Below are positions 58,188 to 64,000 of a DNA stretch of 64,000 nucleotides, in pieces. Source of the stretch: Latilactobacillus graminis DSM 20719 (GTDB taxonomy: Bacteria; Bacillota; Bacilli; Lactobacillales; Lactobacillaceae). The notes under the pieces were generated by a model that was given only the letters and a program-made list of their open reading frames with translations, made no database searches and was not told the origin of the DNA. Every line of letters begins with the position of its first letter. Position 1 is the first letter of the stretch. The position numbers and the translations under genes were made by a program. The stretch is from NCBI RefSeq assembly GCF_001436415.1, contig NZ_AYZB01000009.1, forward strand, positions 1 through 64,000, given 5' to 3'.

Positions 58188-59121
58188 AAAAGATCAAGCA
58201 ATTGTCGATGACATGATTGTGCGTGAACATAATATGAAAAAACGTCAGCAGGTTATTGGCGTAATTATGCATAAGCGTCGATTATTCAAGCAGCGTTTAG
58301 TGATGTATGCGGCAATTTTAACTACGGCTGGTTTTTGGATTGTATATCGATATTTTGCGCGCTATGGAAATTTGTCAATCATCAACATCATTCAAGTCAA
58401 TGTTTTACTGACCGTGATTTTGCTGTTCTTTAATTTCTATATTTGGCAAAAATTAGTGAATTATAATCCGCTGCAAATGCTGATTAAGCATTATAATAAT
58501 CGTCTGCGCGTACAGTATGCAGGCGCACTATTAGCCTCTAAACGCTGGCTGCAATTTTATTACCACAAGCGTGAAATTTCACCGATGATTCCACAAATTC
58601 TATATTATTTACAAGCTAAACCAGAATTCACATCAGTTGATCAAGTGATTGCCTACATCGATGCACAAAACGCTAATCCACATATCCACCAAAATGATTT
58701 GCGCAAATTTCAAAAATTTGTCAAGCAAACAAATGAAATGATGCTCAGTACTGCCGATGAAAAGGGGCAGCCTGCAAGTCGCCAGATGCGATTTATCGTG
58801 TTGGATGATGCGCCTAATGTCTGGTATTTTGGAACAGCTCCAGATACACCTAAGATTGAAGAATTAGACCGTGGTGTAGCGGCTATTCACACGATGCCCA
58901 CCAGTGAAGGGATGACGATTGCAAGTAATCAGCTACGGGTTTATCGTGCTCAGTATAAGTTGGATGAATTGGCTGATTATTATAACGCACAAGTTCCCGG
59001 TTTTATGGATAGTTTATCGGAGGAAGATCGTCAACGTGAAATTATTTATGCAATTGAACTGAAAAGTGCCCGATTAGATAGTTGGACTCAACATGAGGAA
59101 GTTACTTTTATAACCGATTAA
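58177..59121 (+). CDS. Membrane-anchored pyridoxamine-phosphate-oxidase-like (flavin split-barrel) protein
   Basis: The ATG at 58177 follows GAGGAGG by 7 nt. The product has 314 residues. Two N-terminal helices (VMYAAILTTAGFWIVYRYF and IIQVNVLLTVILLFFNFYIW) are followed by a soluble split-barrel domain (EMMLSTADEKGQPASRQMRFIVLDDAPNVWYFGTAPDTPKIEEL, then AAIHTMPTSEGMTIAS). It resembles FMN-binding PNPOx-like proteins. Its role in an exopolysaccharide operon is unknown. The tail (WTQHEEVTFITD) ends next to a terminator. Confidence 0.7.
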   Translation: MLSKKDQAIVDDMIVREHNMKKRQQVIGVIMHKRRLFKQRLVMYAAILTTAGFWIVYRYFARYGNLSIINIIQVNVLLTVILLFFNFYIWQKLVNYNPLQMLIKHYNNRLRVQYAGALLASKRWLQFYYHKREISPMIPQILYYLQAKPEFTSVDQVIAYIDAQNANPHIHQNDLRKFQKFVKQTNEMMLSTADEKGQPASRQMRFIVLDDAPNVWYFGTAPDTPKIEELDRGVAAIHTMPTSEGMTIASNQLRVYRAQYKLDELADYYNAQVPGFMDSLSEEDRQREIIYAIELKSARLDSWTQHEEVTFITD

Positions 59122-59154
59122 AAAGCGCGTCTTAGTGAGTAGGACGCGCTTTTT
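59120..59154 (+). terminator. Terminator of the exopolysaccharide operon
   Basis: AAAAAGCGCGTC pairs with GACGCGCTTTTT across TTAGTGAGTAG. Confidence 0.88.
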
Positions 59155-59236
59155 GGTGTCAATAAGTTAGGGAGGGGCTGCTAAAATTAATTGATGTAGC
59201 TAGGATAGAAAATTTGTTAAAGGAACATAATGTTTA

Positions 59237-59253
59237 TGTAATGTTAATGTAAC
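59237..59253 (+). promoter_or_regulatory. Candidate WalR (YycF) box for the CHAP hydrolase
   Basis: TGTAAT-GTTAA-TGTAAC matches the WalR consensus TGTWAH-N5-TGTWAH. It is 75 nt before the start, with a likely -10 (TATACT) shortly downstream at 59263-59268. Confidence 0.65.
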
Positions 59254-59311
59254 ATTTGCCCTATATACTTAGCTTATATTTTGGGCTTAACTAATTAGGA
59301 GAAAATAAACT

Positions 59312-60517
59312 ATGTCATTAAAAAAAACGATTACAGCGACACTTGTTCTTGGGTTATTAGCAGTTTCTACGCTTTCAACAAACGTTGTATCAGCTGCAAC
59401 TTCAAATGAAGCACAAGATGCCATTGCGGCGAATAAGGACAAGACGAATGATTTATTAAAACAAATTGAAGCTGCAAATACAGAAGTAATTGATTTAGAC
59501 CAAAAAATCACAACCAATACTGCAAAGATTGTTGATCAAAAAGTAGCAATTAACAGAGCAAACAAACAAATCGAAGGTCTTTCCGGTCAAATTGCGGATG
59601 CTCAAAAAGAGGTTGCCAAACGGACTGTTGTTTTGAAAAAGCAATTAGTGACATTGCAAGAAAAAAGTGGCAATGCGGTCAGTGGCAATGTTTATGTTGA
59701 TTTTCTTTTAAATGCCAATGATCTTTCTGATTTAGTTTCACGTTCATTCACAATCAATAAATTAAATCAAGCAAGCAAAGCAGCCTTAACTGATGTTAAC
59801 AATGCAAAAACTGAATTAACTGGGTTGAAGGCCGAACAAGAAAAGACGAAAGCTAATTTAGTAGCGATTAAAGCTGGCTTGGAAAAACAACAGACGAGCT
59901 TAGTAGCATTGAAACGGGATGCTGACCAAAAACAAACCGCGTTATCAAAAAAAATCAATGATAACAAAACTGAGTTAACAGCTTTACAAGCTGATTTTGA
60001 TCAAGCAAGTACCAAAGAAGCGGCCGCAGCTGCTAAAAAGGCAGTTGCTGATAAAGCGGCCACTGCAAAAGCTCCGGTACCAACAGCAACTAAAGATACA
60101 AAGACATCAGATAATAGCAATAGCACTTCTTCTTTTGGTGGCGGTGGTAAGGTGGCTGGTAACTCAGCTGGCAACTCATACGCATGGGGACAATGTACAT
60201 GGTATGTTAAATCTGTTGCACCATGGGCTGGCAATAACTGGGGTAACGGTGCTCAATGGGGTGCTTCAGCGGCCGCAGCTGGTTTCCGTGTTGATCATAC
60301 ACCAGCCGCAGGCGCAATTGTAAGCTTTGCTGGCGGTCAAATGGTAGGCTCATGGGCGGCTGACGGCGCTTACGGGCACGTTGCTTACGTGCAATCATAC
60401 AATGCTGCCGCGGGGACAATCACAATCACACAAGGTGGGATGGGCTTTGACAACCCTGCCGGACCCAATACACAAACGATTTCAAACGCGGGTGCATTTA
60501 CTTACATCCATAATTAA
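59312..60517 (+). CDS. Secreted CHAP-domain peptidoglycan hydrolase (PcsB-like)
   Basis: The protein has 401 residues. A signal peptide (LVLGLLAVSTLSTNVVSA) is followed by a long coiled coil (about 30-245), like PcsB and other FtsEX-controlled hydrolases. A Ala/Lys/Thr linker leads to a C-terminal CHAP domain with Cys in YAWGQCTWYVK and His in YGHVAYV. It cleaves the wall during division. AGGAG lies 11 nt before the ATG. A WalR-type box upstream suggests control with the P60 gene at 4483. Confidence 0.9.
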   Translation: MSLKKTITATLVLGLLAVSTLSTNVVSAATSNEAQDAIAANKDKTNDLLKQIEAANTEVIDLDQKITTNTAKIVDQKVAINRANKQIEGLSGQIADAQKEVAKRTVVLKKQLVTLQEKSGNAVSGNVYVDFLLNANDLSDLVSRSFTINKLNQASKAALTDVNNAKTELTGLKAEQEKTKANLVAIKAGLEKQQTSLVALKRDADQKQTALSKKINDNKTELTALQADFDQASTKEAAAAAKKAVADKAATAKAPVPTATKDTKTSDNSNSTSSFGGGGKVAGNSAGNSYAWGQCTWYVKSVAPWAGNNWGNGAQWGASAAAAGFRVDHTPAAGAIVSFAGGQMVGSWAADGAYGHVAYVQSYNAAAGTITITQGGMGFDNPAGPNTQTISNAGAFTYIHN

Positions 60518-60529
60518 ACGTTAAATCTA

Positions 60530-60565
60530 AGAGCTCTTCTATTAAACATAGAAGAGCTTTTTTTT
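60530..60565 (+). terminator. Terminator after the CHAP hydrolase
   Basis: AGCTCTTCTA pairs with TAGAAGAGCT across TTAAACA, followed by eight T. Confidence 0.9.
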
Positions 60566-60624
60566 ATCATAAAAAGAAATTAAATTTCATTTTTAGCTAT
60601 TTTTATAAAAAATATGAAATTATG

Positions 60625-60677
60625 TTGCAAATAGTAAAATGATAACTTATACTATGAATTGTAGAAAGCGATTTCAT
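60625..60677 (+). promoter_or_regulatory. Promoter and cre site of the PTS-murQ operon
   Basis: TTGCAA (60625) and TATACT (60648) are 17 nt apart. AGAAAGCGATTTCAT (60663-60677) is an exact cre match on the minus strand (ATGAAATCGCTTTCT), placed just after the start of transcription. CcpA bound there would block the operon when glucose is present. Confidence 0.75.
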
Positions 60678-60701
60678 AACATGGATAGCAGGAGGCGCAT
60701 T

Positions 60702-61520
60702 ATGACAGTTCCAATTGGAGTGATTGCTGTACTTTGTGTGTACATCAGTTTAGGCGTATTAGATCAAATATCAATGCAACTTGGTCCTTATTCACCACTT
60801 TTCGGTGGTGCGATTACTGGACTAATTATGGGAGATTTAAAAACAGGGTTGATAGTAGGGGCAACCTTACAATTGATGACATTAGGCGTGGCAACTTTTG
60901 GGGGGGCGACAGTCCCAGATTTTCTAACCGGCTCAGTAATGGGAACGGCATACGCTATTATTGCAGGTAAAGGTGCAGAATATGGTATTGGATTGGCTGT
61001 ACCAATTGGTTTGTTACTAACACAAACGGATATTTTAGCAAGAATGGCCAATACATTTGTTCAACATAGAGCCGATCATTATGCAGAATTAGGGGATTAT
61101 AAGAAAGTTGAACGATGCAATGTTTACGGTGTTTTTCCTTGGATTCTTTCTCGAATTATTCCGGTTGCAATTGGATTGATTTTTGGACAAAGTGTAGTAT
61201 CAGTTATTAATAGTTTTATCCCGACTTGGTTTATGGATGGTTTAAAAACAGCTGGATTAATTTTACCAGCAATGGGGATTGCTATTTTAATGCGATATTT
61301 ACCAATTAAAAAATACTTTTCATTTTTCATTTTTGGTTTTGTAATGATGGCATATGGTGGTAAGAACTTCTCAATATTAGGAGCAGCATTAGTTGGACTT
61401 GCAATGGCAGGTATTTATGTACTGTTTGCAAGTAAGAAGAAATCTGCTGTTGTAGCAACGGGAAACGAAGATGACGACATTGAAGTTGATGATGACGATG
61501 AGGTAGAAATCGATGAATAA
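60702..61520 (+). CDS. Mannose-family PTS EIIC
   Basis: The ATG at 60702 is preceded by AGGAGG; an upstream open stretch to 60639 overlaps the cre. The 272-residue protein is a ManY-like EIIC with about eight helices (LGVLDQISMQLGPYSPLFGGAITGLIMGDLKTGLIVGATLQLMTLGV). It ends in an unusual acidic tail (EDDDIEVDDDDEVEIDE). It forms the sugar channel with the IID that overlaps its end. Substrate class is suggested by murQ downstream. Confidence 0.88.
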   Translation: MTVPIGVIAVLCVYISLGVLDQISMQLGPYSPLFGGAITGLIMGDLKTGLIVGATLQLMTLGVATFGGATVPDFLTGSVMGTAYAIIAGKGAEYGIGLAVPIGLLLTQTDILARMANTFVQHRADHYAELGDYKKVERCNVYGVFPWILSRIIPVAIGLIFGQSVVSVINSFIPTWFMDGLKTAGLILPAMGIAILMRYLPIKKYFSFFIFGFVMMAYGGKNFSILGAALVGLAMAGIYVLFASKKKSAVVATGNEDDDIEVDDDDEVEIDE

Positions 61521-62313
61521 ATTAGACAAGAAAGACATTAATAAAGTTTATTGGCGAAATCTTTTTGGGCTTCAATGGGGATGGAACTATGAGCGGATGC
61601 AAGGCCTTGGTTATTCTTGGGTTGTAATGCCGGCTTTAAAGAAGCTTTATAAGGATGATAAGGTTGCTATGAGTAAAGCTTTAAAAACTCACTTAGGATT
61701 TTTTAATACAAGTCAACCAATGTCTCACTTAATTATTGGGGCTGATTTAGGAATTGAAGAAAAAACAGGTATGGAAGATGAAATGGCGATAGTCGGTTTA
61801 AAGACTGGTTTGATGGGGCCATTTGCGGGAGTTGGAGACACTATTTTCTTAGCAATTTATCGAGCCATAATTTTTTCGATAGCTTCATATATGGCACTTT
61901 CAGGATCGACAATCGGGCTTCTATTGCCGATTATTGGTGGGGTAATGATTGCTTGGGTTCGATATAAATTTACTTGGATTGGTTACCGCCAAGGAACCAA
62001 GCTAGTAACAGAATTTGCTGATCAGATGAAAACTTTAACAGAAGGTGCTTCAATTTTAGGGTTAACTGTTGTCGGTGCTTTAATTCCTTCAGTTGTCAAC
62101 TATTCATTAGATTTGAAGTATAAGATGGGTAAAGTAACTTTAGATATTAATGACATGATGAATCAGGTATTACCATCGCTGGCACCGCTGTTGATTGTAT
62201 TGTTCTCATACTGGCTATTAGGTAAGAAAAAAATGAATTCAACACGATTAATTTTTGTATTAATTGCACTAGGTATGCTATTAGGAAATTTAAAGCGAAT
62301 TTTTGGTCTATAA
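61513..62313 (+). CDS. Mannose-family PTS EIID
   Basis: The 266-residue protein has the ManZ layout: an N-terminal cytoplasmic part (WRNLFGLQWGWNYERMQGLGYSWVVMPALKKLY, then FFNTSQPMSHLIIGADLGIEEKTG) and C-terminal helices (GLMGPFAGVGDTIFLAIYRAIIFSIASYMAL). It partners the upstream EIIC, with an 8-nt overlap (ATGAATAA). A IIB gene follows after 24 nt. No IIA is seen before the window ends. Confidence 0.9.
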   Translation: MNKLDKKDINKVYWRNLFGLQWGWNYERMQGLGYSWVVMPALKKLYKDDKVAMSKALKTHLGFFNTSQPMSHLIIGADLGIEEKTGMEDEMAIVGLKTGLMGPFAGVGDTIFLAIYRAIIFSIASYMALSGSTIGLLLPIIGGVMIAWVRYKFTWIGYRQGTKLVTEFADQMKTLTEGASILGLTVVGALIPSVVNYSLDLKYKMGKVTLDINDMMNQVLPSLAPLLIVLFSYWLLGKKKMNSTRLIFVLIALGMLLGNLKRIFGL

Positions 62314-62337
62314 TAATACGGATAAGGATGATGAATA

Positions 62338-62814
62338 ATGACAGTTATACATGCACGAATCGATGAACGTTTAATACATGGGCAAGTAGCTACGGTTTGG
62401 ACAAACTCATTGGGGGCAGATAGAATCATTGTTGTGAATGATGAAGTTGTTCATGATAAAATGCAAATTGGCGCTTTAAAAATGGCAAAACCTACCGGAG
62501 TAAAACTCTCCATTTTGTCCATTCAAAAAGGTATTTTAAATATTCAAAACGGAAAATATGACGATGACAAAGCATTTTTAATTACTCGTAACATCCAGGA
62601 CATGCGCCGATTAATTGATGGTGGTGCGAATATTACACAATTTAATGTTGGTAATATTTCTGCTAAACCAGGATCGAAAGCGATTAAAAAATCCGTGGCA
62701 TTAACAGATGAAGATATCGCTGATTTAGAATATTTACTACAAAAAGGTATAAAAATTACTGCACAAATGGTCCCAACAGAAAGTGATGCTTCTATTGAGA
62801 CATTCTTAAAATAG
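62338..62814 (+). CDS. Mannose-family PTS EIIB
   Basis: The protein has 158 residues. The N-terminal IHARIDERLIHGQVATVW carries the phosphorylated His of this family. It passes phosphate from IIA to the incoming sugar. It follows the EIID gene with AAGGATGA upstream and precedes the RpiR gene by 9 nt. It is most like the ManL/AgaB-type IIB proteins. Specificity is not readable from sequence. Confidence 0.92.
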   Translation: MTVIHARIDERLIHGQVATVWTNSLGADRIIVVNDEVVHDKMQIGALKMAKPTGVKLSILSIQKGILNIQNGKYDDDKAFLITRNIQDMRRLIDGGANITQFNVGNISAKPGSKAIKKSVALTDEDIADLEYLLQKGIKITAQMVPTESDASIETFLK

Positions 62815-62823
62815 GTGGAATAG

Positions 62824-63663
62824 ATGATGATCTTAGATGAAATAGAGCAGCAATATAAGCACTTAAGTAAACAGCAAAGATTGATTGCCGATTATTTACT
62901 AACATATCCTAAAGATGTGTTGAGTCAAACATCAAAAGAGATTGGTGAGCGAAGCGGGGTTTCGGCGGCTACGGTTGTCCGCTTTGTACAACAAATTGGC
63001 TTGGATAATTTCTCGGAATTAAAAATTGCAATTGCGACTCAACTTTCATCGGGGAAAACTGTTGTTGATACAGTGATTGAAAAGAATGATACGCCTAAAA
63101 TTTTATCTGAGAAACTAGCAGGGGTGTATGAATCAACTGTGCAGAAGTCATATTCAATGTTAAATATCGATAATTTAACAAAGTCACTTACACTAATAAA
63201 TAAAGCTAAACGTGTTTATTTACTGGGAATTGGGACATCTGGATTGATTGCATATGATTTATATCATAAATTTAATCGATACGGTATTAAGACATTTTAT
63301 GAAACGGATGCGCATATGAACCTCGAATTTCTTGCGAATGCAACAGAGCAAGATATTGTCATTGCGATTTCTTATTCAGGTAAGACAAAAGAAGTTCTGA
63401 TAGGAGCTGAGTTTGCGCATAATAATGGGATTCCCGTTGTTTCAATAACTCGAGAAGATACTGCATTATCTTTGTTAAGTGATATCTGTTTGTTTGTACC
63501 AGATAATGAACGAATAGTTCGAGTTGCAGCAGTTGCCTCAAAGCTATCAACAATGTTTATTGCTGATTTAGTTTTTATGGGAATTATGCAGTTGAGATTT
63601 GGTGAAATGAGTGATGCTGCTTTGCAAACAAATAGGATAATTACTAAATTGGAGGAGGATTAA
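62824..63663 (+). CDS. RpiR-family regulator (MurR-like)
   Basis: The protein has 279 residues. It has an N-terminal RpiR helix-turn-helix (SQTSKEIGERSGVSAATVVRFVQQIGLDNFSELKIAIA) and a C-terminal SIS domain (YLLGIGTSGLIAYDLYHKFNRYG, then VIAISYSGKTKEVLIGAEFA). Such regulators sense phosphosugars. Lying between PTS genes and murQ, it is likely the operon's own regulator, with MurNAc-6-phosphate or a related phosphosugar as effector. Two ATGs (62824, 62827) are possible. Confidence 0.88.
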   Translation: MMILDEIEQQYKHLSKQQRLIADYLLTYPKDVLSQTSKEIGERSGVSAATVVRFVQQIGLDNFSELKIAIATQLSSGKTVVDTVIEKNDTPKILSEKLAGVYESTVQKSYSMLNIDNLTKSLTLINKAKRVYLLGIGTSGLIAYDLYHKFNRYGIKTFYETDAHMNLEFLANATEQDIVIAISYSGKTKEVLIGAEFAHNNGIPVVSITREDTALSLLSDICLFVPDNERIVRVAAVASKLSTMFIADLVFMGIMQLRFGEMSDAALQTNRIITKLEED

Positions 63664-63672
63664 ATTCGGCTT

Positions 63673-64000
63673 ATGATAATTAAAGGTGTAACGGATCTAA
63701 TGACAGAGACTCGTAATCAAAAAACGATGACAATAGGCACCAAAAATGGTTTTGAAATTGCAAGATTGATTAATAATGAGGATCAGGATGTGGCTAAAGC
63801 TGTTAGTGCTGAGATTGAATGCATTGGAGATGCTATCGAACGGGCTGCTGATAAATTTAAAGACGGTGGACGACTTATTTATATCGGGGCTGGAACATCA
63901 GGTAGACTGGGTGCATTAGATGCAATTGAATTAACACCGACGTATGGAGTACCAGCGGAAAGAGCGTTCGGTATTCTAGCTGGAGGTGCAGAAGCAATGT
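63673..64000 (+). CDS. murQ: N-acetylmuramic acid 6-phosphate etherase, 5' part
   Basis: The frame from ATG 63673 runs off the window end, with 109 codons visible. The family-like N-terminus (MTETRNQKTMTIGTKNGFEIARLINNEDQDV) is followed by the SIS-type sugar-phosphate-binding segment (GGRLIYIGAGTSGRLGALDAIELTPTYG). MurQ cleaves the lactyl ether of MurNAc-6-phosphate to give GlcNAc-6-phosphate and lactate. A second start at 63700 is possible. It closes the visible part of the PTS operon. Confidence 0.92.
   Translation, partial: MIIKGVTDLMTETRNQKTMTIGTKNGFEIARLINNEDQDVAKAVSAEIECIGDAIERAADKFKDGGRLIYIGAGTSGRLGALDAIELTPTYGVPAERAFGILAGGAEAM

Noticed and set aside
59997..60323. A 108-residue frame inside the CHAP gene
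   Set aside because: It is in another frame of the Ala/Lys linker and CHAP domain and has no ribosome site.

Overview
The window is low-GC Firmicute DNA whose gene content points to a lactobacillus, most likely the Latilactobacillus (sakei/curvatus) group. The pointers are a lactate-racemase (lar) cluster under a Crp-Fnr regulator, ribose and purine salvage genes, a C69 dipeptidase, PepN, a BglG-controlled beta-glucoside PTS, WalR-type boxes before cell-wall hydrolase genes, and many short operons closed by strong hairpin terminators. The genus is inferred from gene content and remembered family sequences, not from a database search.

Layout. 1-4.4 kb is a decaying antagonism island: the tail of a small type VII secretion substrate with two coiled-coil partners, an IS3-like relic, then a lactococcin-972-type bacteriocin with its DUF1430 membrane protein (interrupted by one in-frame stop) and ABC ATPase. 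4.4-10.8 kb holds a P60 cell-wall hydrolase, a lipoprotein, dipeptidase PepD, a MarR regulator, acetate kinase and a small YdeI-like protein. 10.9-16.9 kb is a complete ribose operon, rbsR-D-A-C-B-K, behind a perfect palindromic operator. 17-20 kb holds gpmA, a quinone-reductase-like gene, a LysR fragment and an internally deleted IS30 element. 20-25 kb is larR divergent from larA-B-C-E, with a 12-bp inverted repeat between them; larA appears to have a 1-nt insertion just after its start codon. 25-29.4 kb is purine salvage: adenosine deaminase, an NCS2 purine permease and adenine deaminase.

29.5-46.2 kb is mixed housekeeping and accessory DNA. It has two alpha/beta hydrolases, a MarR/ABC-exporter pair, a frameshifted lactonase-like metallohydrolase, DUF1361 and DUF2798 membrane proteins, an ArsR-rhodanese fusion with a thioredoxin, an M20 peptidase, LysR/acetyltransferase/SDR genes, PepN and a Cof-type phosphatase. 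46.3-50.8 kb is a beta-glucoside operon (bglG-PTS-bglA, minus strand) with two antiterminator/terminator switches and a cre site. 50.9-55 kb holds two paralogous CPA1 Na+/H+ antiporters. 55-59.1 kb has a MarR-GNAT fusion and an exopolysaccharide operon (PgaC-like synthase, PgaD-like partner and a membrane-anchored flavin-split-barrel protein). 59.2-60.5 kb is a CHAP-type secreted hydrolase behind a WalR-type box. 60.6-64 kb starts a mannose-family PTS operon with RpiR regulator and murQ, cut by the window edge, which suggests amino-sugar or MurNAc recycling.

The main themes are purine, ribose and lactate catabolism, cell-wall turnover, and visible decay. The decay includes a nonsense mutation, frameshifts, a lost start codon, IS relics and gene fragments. 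No tRNA, rRNA or CRISPR array was seen.
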